Source: WHSO01 sp050485485
Lineage (GTDB): Bacteria > Pseudomonadota > Alphaproteobacteria > SMXQ01
Reading direction: 5' to 3'
Assembly: GCA_050485485.1 (NCBI GenBank)
Contig: JBJHBM010000005.1
Location: 1 to 64,000 of the forward strand
DNA length: 64,000 bases
This document shows, piece by piece, positions 26,779 to 35,417 of this stretch (its first letter is position 1; the number at the start of each line of letters is the position of its first letter). The notes beneath the pieces were generated by a model. The model saw nothing but the letters and a program-made list of their open reading frames with translations. It was not told where the DNA came from and did no database searches. A program made the position numbers and the translations under genes.

Positions 26779-27849
26779 ATGTCGTACAAGGGCTTTCTGC
26801 GGAACACCACAGCCGTCCTCGCGGCGGCCGGTGCGGCCACGGTCCTCGCGGCGCCTGTCGTGGCCCAGGAGGCGTTCTATAAGGGCAAGACCGTCACGAT
26901 CATCACCAGCACGGGGGCGGGCGGCACTTATGACACGGTCGCCCGCGCCATCGCGCGCCACATGCCGCGCCATCTGGCCGGCGCGCCGACGATGATCGTC
27001 CAGAACATGCCGGGCGGCGGCAACGTGCTCGCCACCAACCACATGTACAACGTCGCCCCCAAGGACGGCACGGTGATCGCGACCCTGCACAACGCCATGC
27101 CAACCCATCAGGTGCTCGACGGGCGCGGGGTCCGGTTCGACGCGCGCAGGTTCAACTGGCTCGGCTCCACCGGACCGGAGAACTCCGCCATCATTACCTG
27201 GCATACCACGGGCGTGACCACGTTCCGACAGTTCAGGGAGCAAGAGGTGATCGTGGGCGGCACCGGGGCGGGGTCCGGCATCGTGATCTTCCCGACCGTG
27301 ATGAACAACGTGCTCGGCACCAAGTTCAGGATCGTGATCGGCTACAAGAGCTCGGATGAGGTCAACGTCGCCATGGAGCGCGGTGAGGTGCAGGCGCGCA
27401 GCTCCGGCCTCGGCTCGCTGTTCAGCCACAACTACGACTGGGTAACGGGCAAGAAGGTCAACTTCGTCGCCCAGGTCGGCGCTCGCCGCGACAAGCGCAT
27501 CGCCGACGTGCCTCTGTTGCAGGAGTTCGCTGAAACCGAGGAGCAGAAGCAGATACTGCTGCTGATCTCGGCGCCGACTGCGCTCGGCAAGCCCTATACC
27601 GCGCCGCCAGACGTCCCGACCGAGCGGGTGGCGGCGCTGCGCGCGGCGTTCATGGCGACGCTCAACGACGCCACCTTGTTGGGAGAGATGAACAAGCTCA
27701 ACATCGAGATCGAGCCGATGACGGGAGAGGAGGTGACGCAGATCGTGATGGATACGGTCAACGCCTCGCCGGCGGCCATCGAGAAGGCCCGTGCGGCACT
27801 GCCCCAGGCCGAGAAAAAGGATTCGAAGAAGGATCCGAAGGGCAACTGA
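26779..27849 (+). CDS. TctC/Bug-type periplasmic substrate-binding protein
   Basis: A 356-residue protein; the ATG at 26779 is preceded by GGAGGT and gives a clean signal peptide ending at VVAQEA. Family motifs are ITSTGAGGTYDTVARAIARHM, NMPGGGNVLATNHMY, MERGEVQARSSG and IEIEPMTGEEV. The C-terminus is a Lys-rich tail (EKKDSKKDPKGN). It lies 50 bp behind the ThDP-enzyme gene and probably shares its transcript. A periplasmic carboxylate receptor without transporter partners in the window. Confidence 0.9.
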   Translation: MSYKGFLRNTTAVLAAAGAATVLAAPVVAQEAFYKGKTVTIITSTGAGGTYDTVARAIARHMPRHLAGAPTMIVQNMPGGGNVLATNHMYNVAPKDGTVIATLHNAMPTHQVLDGRGVRFDARRFNWLGSTGPENSAIITWHTTGVTTFRQFREQEVIVGGTGAGSGIVIFPTVMNNVLGTKFRIVIGYKSSDEVNVAMERGEVQARSSGLGSLFSHNYDWVTGKKVNFVAQVGARRDKRIADVPLLQEFAETEEQKQILLLISAPTALGKPYTAPPDVPTERVAALRAAFMATLNDATLLGEMNKLNIEIEPMTGEEVTQIVMDTVNASPAAIEKARAALPQAEKKDSKKDPKGN

Positions 27850-27865
27850 ACGACGGACGGCGGGA

Positions 27866-28795
27866 TCAGTATCCCGCCGCCTTGTCCACGACGTAGGGCA
27901 AGGGCTCACCCGCGCGCACCTTGCGGATCGCCTCCACTACCCGCTCGGCGCTGAAGGCGGCGCGGCCGACGCAGGCGTAGTGCGGTGTCATGGTGACCTT
28001 CGGGTGATGCCAGAACGGATGGTCCTCGGGCAGCGGCTCGACCTCGTAGACGTCGAGGGCCGCGCCCGAGAGATGGCCTGAATCCATCAGCTCGAGCAGG
28101 GCCGTCTCGTCGATCAGGTTGCCGCGCCCGACGTTGATGACGTAGGCGCCCTTGGGCAGGCGCAGGAGCCGCTCGCGCGTGAGCACGCGCCGGGTGCCGG
28201 GCGTCCCCGGCAGGATGCCCACCACAATGTGCGAGCGGGCGAGGAAGGCGTCCAGCTCGTCCGGGCCGGCGAAGCTCTCGATACCTTCGAGGTCATGGCG
28301 GGAGCGTGTCCAGCCCGCGACCGCGTAGCGCAAGTCGCGAAGCGTTTGGGCTACCGTGCCGCCGAGGTTGCCGAGGCCCATCACCCCGACCCGCACGTCC
28401 CCGGGCGGGGGGTACTTGAGATGCTCCCACTTCGCCCGTGCCTGATTCGCGCGATATTCGTCGAAGCGCCGGTGATGGCGGATGACGTGGTAAAGCACCA
28501 GGCCGGTCATGGTGGCGGCGCGCTCGGCGTTGGCCTGGCGCAGGATCGGAACATGGGCGGGAAGGGAGGAATCCTTGAGCAGCCGCTCGACTCCCACCGC
28601 GGTCCCCGCCACGAACTTGAGGTTGGGGAACGTGGTGAAGGCGCCGTCCGGCAGGTCGTTGGCAATGATGAACTCGATCTCTTCCCGGTTGCCGGCATCG
28701 GGCCAGACGCGGATATCGAGGTCCGGCATGGCCGATCGTATGGCGTCCACCCAGTGTTCCGCGGGGTCGCGTCCCGCCTTGATCAGCAAAGCCAT
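27866..28795 (-). CDS. D-2-hydroxyacid dehydrogenase (glyoxylate/hydroxypyruvate reductase-like)
   Basis: A 309-residue NAD(P)-dependent dehydrogenase. The Rossmann motif is GVMGLGNLGGTVAQTL (about residues 137-152). Catalytic residues appear as Arg in INVGRGNLIDE, Glu in DVYEVEPLPEDHP and His in TPHYACVG. The size and the FWHHPKVTMTPH segment resemble GhrA. It would reduce glyoxylate, hydroxypyruvate or another 2-oxoacid. It is convergent with the TctC gene (16-bp gap) and lies upstream of nothing else on its strand. Confidence 0.9.
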   Translation of the reverse strand: MALLIKAGRDPAEHWVDAIRSAMPDLDIRVWPDAGNREEIEFIIANDLPDGAFTTFPNLKFVAGTAVGVERLLKDSSLPAHVPILRQANAERAATMTGLVLYHVIRHHRRFDEYRANQARAKWEHLKYPPPGDVRVGVMGLGNLGGTVAQTLRDLRYAVAGWTRSRHDLEGIESFAGPDELDAFLARSHIVVGILPGTPGTRRVLTRERLLRLPKGAYVINVGRGNLIDETALLELMDSGHLSGAALDVYEVEPLPEDHPFWHHPKVTMTPHYACVGRAAFSAERVVEAIRKVRAGEPLPYVVDKAAGY

Positions 28796-28831
28796 GTGAT
28801 CCTCCCTCCTGTCTGTCGTGGGCCGCGGCGT

Positions 28832-29263
28832 TCAGCCGCCGTCGCGCCCATAGAGCTTCTTGGGGTCCACCGTCACCGGCACGATCTCGGCGAGCTTGCC
28901 GCCGCGCGGCGCACGGAAGAAACAGGTGTGGCGGCCGGTGTGGCAGGCGACCCCGGTCTGGTCTACGGTGAGCAGCACGGTGTCGCCGTCGCAGTCCACC
29001 CGGAAGTCGCGCATGAACTGGACCTGACCCGAGCTTTCGCCTTTGCGCCACAGCCTCCCGCGCGAGCGCGACCAGTAGTGGACCTCGCCGGTCTCGAAGG
29101 TGGCGCGCACGGCATCGCGGTTCATCCAGGCGAGCATCAGCACCTCGCCGGTCCCAGCTTCCTGGGCGATGGCGGGAACGAGGCCGTCGGCGTCGAATCG
29201 AATCTCCGCCAGCGCGGCCTCCGCCGCCCGGACCCGTTCGGCCGCCTGATCCTGTTCGCTCAT
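28832..29263 (-). CDS. hisI: Phosphoribosyl-AMP cyclohydrolase
   Basis: A 143-residue HisI. It shows the motifs VLMLAWMNRDAVRATFETGEVHYWSRSR (split by a family-variable residue), DCDGDTVLLTVDQTGVACHTGRHTCFF and LWRKGESSGQ. The Asp and Cys residues of DCDGD and CHTGRHTC bind the catalytic Zn and Mg. It opens the ring of phosphoribosyl-AMP in histidine synthesis. It is the monofunctional form, without a HisE domain, as usual in Alphaproteobacteria. It is divergent from zur. Confidence 0.95.
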   Translation of the reverse strand: MSEQDQAAERVRAAEAALAEIRFDADGLVPAIAQEAGTGEVLMLAWMNRDAVRATFETGEVHYWSRSRGRLWRKGESSGQVQFMRDFRVDCDGDTVLLTVDQTGVACHTGRHTCFFRAPRGGKLAEIVPVTVDPKKLYGRDGG

Positions 29264-29337
29264 GGGACTGCGTCCTTCCGCTCCTGCGGACTTGGTTAGA
29301 CCAGCGAAAAGCCCGATATGTCAACGCTGTCGGGGGT

Positions 29338-29361
29338 GAATTGCAACAATATAACGATTTC
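29338..29361. promoter_or_regulatory. Possible Zur operator upstream of zur-znuCB
   Basis: The right half (TATAACGATTTC) closely resembles the half-site of the known enterobacterial Zur box, while the left half is weaker. It lies about 40 bp upstream of the zur ATG and between divergent hisI and zur. Autoregulation by Zur would be expected; the call rests on one good half-site only. Confidence 0.35.
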
Positions 29362-29400
29362 ACTAGACTGATGACCGGACCGGATGGGAAAAGGCCCACC

Positions 29401-29904
29401 ATGAGCGGCAGCACGACCCCGACCGCGCTCAGGCGCAACCACAACCACGACCGCTGCATCGACGCAGCGCTCGTGGCCGCCACGTCGCGCTGCCAGGAGA
29501 CCGGCGCGCGGCTCACGCCGATGCGCCGCCGGGTGCTGGAGATCATCTGGCAGTCCCACAAGCCGCTTGGCGCCTACGACATCCTCGACGTGCTGGCGGG
29601 AGAGGGGCATCGGCCGATGCCGCCGACCGTTTACCGGGCACTCGAGTTCCTGCTGGGGCAGGGGCTGATCCACCGGATACCGTCCCTCAACGCCTTCATC
29701 GGCTGCGTCGAGCCGGCCAAATCCCACGCCGGTCAGTACCTGATCTGCCGCACTTGCGGAACGGTCGCGGAGCTCACCGACGACGCGCTTTCGGCGCGGC
29801 TCACCTCGCGCGCGCGCGCGCACGGCTTCAAGGTCGAAAGCATGCTGACCGAACTGGTCGGCCAATGTCCCGCCTGCGCCGCGTCCGGCGAGGCGGCGCG
29901 ATGA
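29401..29904 (+). CDS. zur: Fur family zinc uptake regulator (Zur-like)
   Basis: A 167-residue Fur-family repressor. The winged helix spans about residues 35-95, with LTPMRRRVLEIIWQ and MPPTVYRALEFLLGQGLIHRI. The dimerisation domain has the structural zinc pairs CRTCG (residues 116-120) and CPAC near the C-terminus. The N-terminal NHNHDRC region is His/Cys-rich. It overlaps znuC by ATGA, so zinc regulator and zinc importer are co-translated, which is the best evidence for Zur rather than Fur or PerR. I take the ATG at 29401; a TTG at 29341 is in frame but lies in the presumed operator. Confidence 0.9.
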   Translation: MSGSTTPTALRRNHNHDRCIDAALVAATSRCQETGARLTPMRRRVLEIIWQSHKPLGAYDILDVLAGEGHRPMPPTVYRALEFLLGQGLIHRIPSLNAFIGCVEPAKSHAGQYLICRTCGTVAELTDDALSARLTSRARAHGFKVESMLTELVGQCPACAASGEAAR

Positions 29905-30725
29905 CCGTCACGGCCGCGCGCGCCGACGGCGCATTGTTGGTCGAGGCCCGCGACATCCACGTGACGCTGGGCGAGCGCGAGGTGCTGTGCGGTGTGTCGA
30001 TGGCGGTGCGGAGCGGCGAGGTCGTTTCCATCATAGGCCCCAACGGCGCCGGAAAATCCACCCTGATCCGCGTGCTGATGGGCGTGGCGCGGCCCGACCG
30101 CGGGTCGGTGACGCGCAAGCCTGGCCTTACGGTCGGCTATGTCCCGCAGCGCATGGAAATCGATCCGGCGCTGCCCCTCAACGTGTGGCGCTTCCTCGCG
30201 GTCGCGTGTCGCGACCGGAACCGGATCGAAGAGGCCCTCGCCGAAGTGGGCGTGCCCGACGCCGCGCCCAAGGCGGTGCAGGCCCTGTCGGGGGGCGAAC
30301 TGCGGCGCGTGATGCTGGCGCGCGCGATCCTGCGCGAGCCCGACCTGTTGGTGCTCGATGAGCCGCTGGCGGGCGTGGACGTGGCCGGACAGGCCGAGCT
30401 CTACCGCCTGATCGGGCAGCTGCGCCGGCGCTACCGCGCGGGCGTGCTGATGGTCTCCCACGATCTCCACCTCGTGATGGCGGAGACCGACAGCGTGATC
30501 TGCCTCAACGGCCATGTCTGCTGCGCGGGCCACCCCGAGGCCGTGAGCCGCGACCCGGCCTATGCCGCCCTGTTCGGCGCGACCCTCGACCGCACCGTGG
30601 CGCTCTATACCCATGCCCACGACCACGTCCATGACGGCGCGGGACACGTCGTGCCGCTCGCGGAACACGCCCACGACGGGCCCGATGAAGGAACCCACGA
30701 GGGAGAGCGCGTACGCCATGGATGA
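29901..30725 (+). CDS. znuC: Zinc ABC transporter ATP-binding protein
   Basis: A 274-residue ABC ATPase. Walker A is GPNGAGKST (residues 46-54), signature LSGGELRR, Walker B LLVLDEPLAGVD, and switch His in LMVSHDLH. NGHVCCAGHPEAVSRDPAYAALFG is typical of ZnuC. The C-terminal tail is His/Asp-rich (THAHDHVHDGAGH) and may buffer zinc. It overlaps zur by 4 nt and znuB by 8 nt. It would energise high-affinity zinc import. No znuA binding-protein gene is in the window. Confidence 0.93.
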   Translation: MTVTAARADGALLVEARDIHVTLGEREVLCGVSMAVRSGEVVSIIGPNGAGKSTLIRVLMGVARPDRGSVTRKPGLTVGYVPQRMEIDPALPLNVWRFLAVACRDRNRIEEALAEVGVPDAAPKAVQALSGGELRRVMLARAILREPDLLVLDEPLAGVDVAGQAELYRLIGQLRRRYRAGVLMVSHDLHLVMAETDSVICLNGHVCCAGHPEAVSRDPAYAALFGATLDRTVALYTHAHDHVHDGAGHVVPLAEHAHDGPDEGTHEGERVRHG

Positions 30726-31515
30726 TTTCCTGACCCGCGCGGTGCTCGCGGGCCTGGCGGTGGCGGCGGTTTCCGGGCCGCTCGGCTGCCTCGTGGTATG
30801 GCGCCGCATGGCCTTCTTCGGCTCGACGCTGGCCCATACCGCGCTGCTCGGCATCGCGCTCGGCTTCCTGCTCGACATCAACCTGACGCTCGGCATGATC
30901 GGGGTCGGCGCGGCGGTGGCCTTCATGCTGGTGGCGGCCGAGGGACGCCATGGGCTCGCCACCGACACACTGCTCTCGATCCTGGCCCACTCTGCGCTGG
31001 CGGCGGGGGTGGTGGCCATCGCCTTCCTGGAGGGGCTCAGGGTGGACCTGATGGCCTACCTGTTCGGCGACATCCTGGCCGTGACCCGCGCCGACGTCGG
31101 CCTGATCGCGGGCGTAGCGCTGGCCGGGCTCGGCGCCATCGCGCTCCTGTGGCGGCCGCTCCTGCGCATCGCCATCCACGAGGAGATGGCGGCGGCGGAA
31201 GGCGTCCCTGTGATGGCGGTACGGATCGCCTTCATGGTGTTGCTCGCGGTGGTGGTCGCGGTGGCGCTGCGGGTGGTGGGAATCCTGCTGGTAACCTCGA
31301 TGCTGGTGATCCCGGCGGCGGCGGCGCGACGCTTCGCCGCGACGCCCGAGAGCATGGCGGCGATCGCCCTGGCGATCGGCGCGGCTTCCGTGCTGGCGGG
31401 AATCGGCGCCTCGGTGCGGTGGGACCTGCCGGCGGGGGGCGCCATCGTGATGGCGGCGACGGCGGCCTTCGTGCTGGTGCTGATGGTGCCCGCGCGGCGC
31501 GCGTTCAGGCGGTGA
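30718..31515 (+). CDS. znuB: Zinc ABC transporter permease
   Basis: A 265-residue integral membrane protein of the ABC-3 metal permease family, with about eight helices. Signatures are VSGPLGCLVVWRRMAFFGSTLAHTALLGIALGF (in two helices), DLMAYLFGDILAVT and LRVVGILLVTSMLVIPAAAARRFA. The start overlaps znuC by 8 nt. Its 3' end overlaps the convergent cystathionine lyase gene by 11 nt. It forms the zinc channel with ZnuC. Confidence 0.93.
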   Translation: MDDFLTRAVLAGLAVAAVSGPLGCLVVWRRMAFFGSTLAHTALLGIALGFLLDINLTLGMIGVGAAVAFMLVAAEGRHGLATDTLLSILAHSALAAGVVAIAFLEGLRVDLMAYLFGDILAVTRADVGLIAGVALAGLGAIALLWRPLLRIAIHEEMAAAEGVPVMAVRIAFMVLLAVVVAVALRVVGILLVTSMLVIPAAAARRFAATPESMAAIALAIGAASVLAGIGASVRWDLPAGGAIVMAATAAFVLVLMVPARRAFRR

Positions 31516-32746
31516 GGCGGGCAAACCCGGCCTCCAGGTCGGCGATCAGGTCGTCCGGATCCTCGAGCCCGGCATGGAGCCGGATCAGCGGTCCCGGCGC
31601 CCGCCACGGCACGGCGGTGCGGAAGGGCGCGGGATCGGCGGGCAGGATCAGGCTCTCATAGCCGCCCCAGGAATAGCCGAGCTTGAACAGGTCCATCCCG
31701 TCCACCATGCGGGCGACGGCGGCCTTCGGATACTTGCGCGCGAGCACCACGGAGAACAGCCCGGAGGCGCCCGCGAAGTCGCGCGTCCAGAGCGCGTGGC
31801 CGGGGCAGTCCGGGAACGCCGGGTGGAGGACGCGCGCCACCTCCCGGCGGCCCTTGAGCCATTCGGCGAGGCGGAGCGCGGTCGCCTGGTGGCGGGCGAG
31901 GCGCACGTCCAGGGTGCGGAGGCCGCGCAGGGCGAGGTAGCAGTCGTCGGGGCCGGGTGCCGCGCCGAGGATCGCGGCGGCGGTCTTGACCCGGCGGTAA
32001 TGTGCCGCGGTGGTCACGATGGCGCCCATCATCACGTCGGAATGGCCGCCCAGGTACTTGGTCGCGGCTTCGATCGCCACGTCGGCGCCGTGCTCGAACG
32101 GGCGGAAGTAGAGCGGCGTCGCCCAGCTGTTGTCGAGCAGCACCACGGCGCCGGCGGCGTGCGCGGCCGTGGCGATGGCGGGCAGGTCCTGGACCTCGAA
32201 GGTGAGCGAGCCCGGGCTTTCGCAGAACACGACGCGGGTCTCGGGACGGATCAGGGCGGCGATCCCGGCACCGATCAGCGGGTCGTAGTAGGTGGTTTCC
32301 ACCCCGAAGCCCCTGAGTAGCGTGTCGCACAGCTTGCGGGTCGGGCTGTAGGCTGCGTCCACCATCAGCAGGTGGTCGCCCGCCTTCAGGAAGGCCATCA
32401 GCGCGGCGGCGATGGCGGCGAGGCCGGAGCCGGTGGCGACGGCGCGGTCGCCGCCCTCGATCTCCGCCACCGCGCGCTCGAAGGCGAAGGTGGTGGGGGT
32501 GCCGTGACGGCCGTAATAGACGTTGTCGAAGGGGGCGGCCCCGATCCGCTCCATCTCGGCGAGGGTCGGGAACAGCACCGTGGAGGCGTGATAGACCGGC
32601 GGGTTGACGATGCCGAAATGGGCGAAGGGATCGCGTCCGGCCTCGGTCACGCGGGTGGCGCGGCCGTGGCGGCGGGCCGGCTTGCGCGCGCCGGCGGCGG
32701 GCTTGCCTCGGCCCCGGACGGGACCGCGCGGCGGTTTCGGCGCCAT
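31505..32746 (-). CDS. metC: Cystathionine beta-lyase (PLP-dependent)
   Basis: A 413-residue Cys/Met-metabolism PLP enzyme. The N-terminal 30 residues are Lys/Arg/Pro-rich and variable. Cofactor and active-site motifs are VATGSGLAAIAAALMAFLKAGD, VVLLDNSWATPLYFRP and the PLP lysine K230 in EAATKYLGGHSDVMMG. GYSWGGYESLILP and IRLHAGLEDPDDLI near the end separate MetC/lyase-type from gamma-synthases. The ATG overlaps the sulfurtransferase stop as TGATG. It converts cystathionine to homocysteine; cysteine desulfhydrase activity is also common in the family. Confidence 0.9.
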   Translation of the reverse strand: MAPKPPRGPVRGRGKPAAGARKPARRHGRATRVTEAGRDPFAHFGIVNPPVYHASTVLFPTLAEMERIGAAPFDNVYYGRHGTPTTFAFERAVAEIEGGDRAVATGSGLAAIAAALMAFLKAGDHLLMVDAAYSPTRKLCDTLLRGFGVETTYYDPLIGAGIAALIRPETRVVFCESPGSLTFEVQDLPAIATAAHAAGAVVLLDNSWATPLYFRPFEHGADVAIEAATKYLGGHSDVMMGAIVTTAAHYRRVKTAAAILGAAPGPDDCYLALRGLRTLDVRLARHQATALRLAEWLKGRREVARVLHPAFPDCPGHALWTRDFAGASGLFSVVLARKYPKAAVARMVDGMDLFKLGYSWGGYESLILPADPAPFRTAVPWRAPGPLIRLHAGLEDPDDLIADLEAGFARLTA

Positions 32747-33609
32747 CAGGCCCCGGTTTCCGCCGGCGTGTCGGACTGGGCGCCCCATTCCGACCATGAG
32801 CCGTCGTAGACCGCGACGTCCTCGCGCCCGATCAGGTGCAGCCCGAAGGCGAGCGCGCAGGCGGTGACGCCCGAGCCGCAACTGCAGACCACAGGCCTGT
32901 CGGGGGCGACACCCGCGTCCGCGAACAGTGCGGCGAGCGCGTCGGCCTCCTTGACGAGACGGGTCTCGGGATCGACCAGGGCGGCGTAGTGGAGGTTGCG
33001 GCTGCCCGGGATATGGCCCGGGCGCACGCCCGGCCGGGGCTCCGGCTCGGTGCCGGCGAAGCGCCCCGGGCTGCGGGCGTCGAGGACGTGCTCCTTGCCG
33101 CTTTCGAGGTTGGCCTTCATCTGCGGCAGGATGCGCATGAGCTTGGGCCGGAAGCCGACCTCGAACGGGACCGAGGGCACCGGCATCTCGGGCGCCTCGG
33201 TCTCGACCGGGCGGCCTTCGGCCTGCCAGCGCGGGAAGCCGCCGTTGAGGATCGAGACCTTGTCGTAGCCGTAGAGCCGGAACAGCCACCACACGCGGGG
33301 TGCCGAATAGAGCCCGACGCTGTCGTAGAGCACGACATGGTCGTTGCGCTCGATGCCGAGCGCCGTGACCTCGTCGGAGAAGGTCATCGGGTCCACCACC
33401 GTGTGCGGGTAGGGCGCCGCCGGGTCCGAGAGCAGGTCGATGTCGATGAACAGGGAGCCGGGGATGCGCGCGGCGCGCCACTCGGCGCGGGCGTTGCGGC
33501 CGGTCTCCGGCAGGTGCCACGAAGCGTCCAGCACCTTGACGTGCGGCACGCGCAGGCGGGTTTCCAGCCAGGCACCGTCGACCAGGGACATAGGCTTCGC
33601 GTAAAGCAT
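32746..33609 (-). CDS. sseA: 3-Mercaptopyruvate sulfurtransferase (tandem rhodanese)
   Basis: A 287-residue protein with two rhodanese domains (about 5-135 and 160-280). The active-site loop CGSGVTAC at 244-251 is the 3-mercaptopyruvate sulfurtransferase form (CG[S/T]GVT), not the CRxGx[R/T] of thiosulfate sulfurtransferase, and C244 is the sulfur carrier. VLYDSVGLYSAPRVWWLFRLYG and ILNGGFPRW are further SseA motifs. It sits between cysteine synthase and cystathionine lyase, so it is part of a sulfur amino-acid group. The start could also be an ATG at 33591. Confidence 0.92.
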   Translation of the reverse strand: MLYAKPMSLVDGAWLETRLRVPHVKVLDASWHLPETGRNARAEWRAARIPGSLFIDIDLLSDPAAPYPHTVVDPMTFSDEVTALGIERNDHVVLYDSVGLYSAPRVWWLFRLYGYDKVSILNGGFPRWQAEGRPVETEAPEMPVPSVPFEVGFRPKLMRILPQMKANLESGKEHVLDARSPGRFAGTEPEPRPGVRPGHIPGSRNLHYAALVDPETRLVKEADALAALFADAGVAPDRPVVCSCGSGVTACALAFGLHLIGREDVAVYDGSWSEWGAQSDTPAETGA

Positions 33610-33634
33610 GAAAATTACCTCTTACTAAACTGAT

Positions 33635-34651
33635 TTACCTTCGTTCCAGCCAGGCCGGGACGGGCAGGTTGCGTTCGCGCAGGAAGACCGGGTTGAACAG
33701 CTTGGACTGGTAGCGCTGGCCCGAATCGGCGAGCACGGTGACGATGGTGTGGCCGGGCCCCATCTGCTTGGCGAGGCGGATCGCGCCGGCCACGTTGATG
33801 CCGGTCGAGCCGCCCATGCACAGGCCCTCGTGCTTGAGCAGGTCGAAGATCACCGGCAGGGCCTCCTCGTCGGGGATGCGGAAGGCGTCGTCGATGGGGG
33901 CGTCCTCGAGATTTTTGGTGACGCGCCCCTGGCCGATTCCTTCCGTGATCGAGGTGCCCTCGGCCTTGAGCTCGCCCGACTTGATCCAGTTGTACATGGC
34001 GGCCCCGCCCGGATCGGCGCAGGCGATCACCACCCCCGGGTTGCGTGCCTTGAGGGCCATGCCGACGCCGGCCAGCGTGCCGCCGGTGCCGATCGCGCAG
34101 ACGAAACCGTCCACCTTGCCGCCGGTCTGCTCCCAGATCTCGGGGCCGGTGGTTTCGACGTGGGCCTGGCGGTTGGCGACGTTGTCGAACTGGTTGGCCC
34201 AGACCGCGCCGTGCGGCTCGCGGTCGGCCAGCTCCTTGGCGAGGCGGGCCGAGACCTTGACGTAGTTGTTGGGGTCGGCGTAGGGGACCGCCGGTACCTC
34301 CACCAGCTCGGCGCCGCACAGGCGCAGCATCTGCTTCTTCTCCTCGGACTGGGTCTCGGGGATCACGATCACCGAGCGGTAGCCGCGCGCGTTGCCGACC
34401 AGCGCGAGGCCGATGCCGGTGTTGCCGGCGGTGCCCTCCACCACCACGCCGCCCGGCTCGAGCTGGCCGTTGTCCTCGGCGTCCTTGATGATGAACAGCG
34501 CCGCGCGGTCCTTGACCGAGCCGCCGGGGTTGAGGAACTCCGCCTTGCCGAGGATCTCGCAGCCGGTCTCCTCCGAGGCCCGCCGCAGGCGCAGCAGGGG
34601 GGTCCGGCCGATGGTGTCGATGAAGCCGTCGCGGATGTCGATGGGTTCCAT
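33635..34651 (-). CDS. cysK: Cysteine synthase A (O-acetylserine sulfhydrylase)
   Basis: A 338-residue fold-type II PLP enzyme. K47 in NPGGSVKDRAA is the PLP lysine. VVEGTAGNTGIGLALVGNARGY and GTGGTLAGVGMALKARNP are the phosphate and substrate loops. The GGSTGINVAGAIRLAKQMGPGHTIVTVLAD segment, seen here in pieces, and DSGQRYQSKLF complete the match. It is longer than E. coli CysK by about 15 residues. It would make cysteine from O-acetylserine and sulfide. It lies just upstream of the sulfurtransferase gene on the same strand. Confidence 0.9.
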   Translation of the reverse strand: MEPIDIRDGFIDTIGRTPLLRLRRASEETGCEILGKAEFLNPGGSVKDRAALFIIKDAEDNGQLEPGGVVVEGTAGNTGIGLALVGNARGYRSVIVIPETQSEEKKQMLRLCGAELVEVPAVPYADPNNYVKVSARLAKELADREPHGAVWANQFDNVANRQAHVETTGPEIWEQTGGKVDGFVCAIGTGGTLAGVGMALKARNPGVVIACADPGGAAMYNWIKSGELKAEGTSITEGIGQGRVTKNLEDAPIDDAFRIPDEEALPVIFDLLKHEGLCMGGSTGINVAGAIRLAKQMGPGHTIVTVLADSGQRYQSKLFNPVFLRERNLPVPAWLERR

Positions 34652-34772
34652 TTTTGTCCTTGTTTTACAGGAAGTTGGGCGGTTCCGGCGGGCCCCGGGA
34701 AGGCGGCGGGCCCGGCCCGGATGCTAGCGGGGCCGGGAGGGGCGATCAAGGGCGGGGCGGGCGGCGCGGCGG

Positions 34773-35417
34773 TCAGACGGGCGCGAGGCCCCAGCGCGCG
34801 CGCAGGCGGTCCTCGTTGATCCTGAGCCACTGCAGCGCGATCACGGTCTGGGCGTTGTCGTAGCGGGCCGCGTCGAGGGCCTCGAAGGCCGCCGCCAGCG
34901 GCACGGCCGTCACCAGGATGTCCTCGTCCTCGTGGTCGAGGCCGTGGACGCCGCCGGCGCCGGCCGCGTCCACCCGCGCGCAGTAGATCCGCACGGTCTC
35001 CGAGGTGCCGCCCGGGCTCGCGAGATAGGTCAGCATCGGCTCCAGCGCGCGCGCATCGAGCCCGGCCTCCTCCTCGAGCTCGCGCCGCGCCACCGCCTCG
35101 GGGGTCTCGCCCGCGTCGATGATGCCGGCCACGATCTCGGTGAGCCACGGCGCGCGCCCGGCGGCGAGCGCGCCGACCCGGAACTGGCGGAGCAGCACCA
35201 CCTCGCGCCGAACCGGGTCGTAGGGCAGCACCGCGACCGCGTGGCCGCGCTCGAACACCTCGCGGGTGATGACGCCGCTCATGCCGCCCGCATGCAGGCG
35301 GTGGCGCAGCCGGTAGCGGTCGATGCGGAAATAGCCCCGGAACGCCTCGGCCTTCTCGACGATCTCGACGTCGGCCGGCGCGTTCGGGGGCGCGTCGCGG
35401 TCCCGGTCCCCGTTCAT
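34773..35417 (-). CDS. NUDIX hydrolase (ADP-ribose pyrophosphatase-like)
   Basis: A 214-residue protein with a NUDIX box at about 104-126 (GIIDAGETPEAVARRELEEEAGL, i.e. Gx5Ex7REx2EEx1). It also has the N-terminal RIDRYRLRHRLHAGG and VAVLPYDPVRREVVLLRQFR typical of ADP-ribose pyrophosphatases (NudF/TrgB group). LTYLASPGGTSE is the second substrate loop. The ATG overlaps the end of the MFS gene (35414-35417). It would hydrolyse ADP-ribose or a related nucleoside diphosphate-sugar. Confidence 0.9.
   Translation of the reverse strand: MNGDRDRDAPPNAPADVEIVEKAEAFRGYFRIDRYRLRHRLHAGGMSGVITREVFERGHAVAVLPYDPVRREVVLLRQFRVGALAAGRAPWLTEIVAGIIDAGETPEAVARRELEEEAGLDARALEPMLTYLASPGGTSETVRIYCARVDAAGAGGVHGLDHEDEDILVTAVPLAAAFEALDAARYDNAQTVIALQWLRINEDRLRARWGLAPV

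Noticed and set aside
34680..34745. GC-rich inverted repeat downstream of the NUDIX/upstream of the cysteine synthase gene as terminator
   Set aside because: Short imperfect pairing within very GC-rich DNA and no T-tract; expected by chance at this composition.
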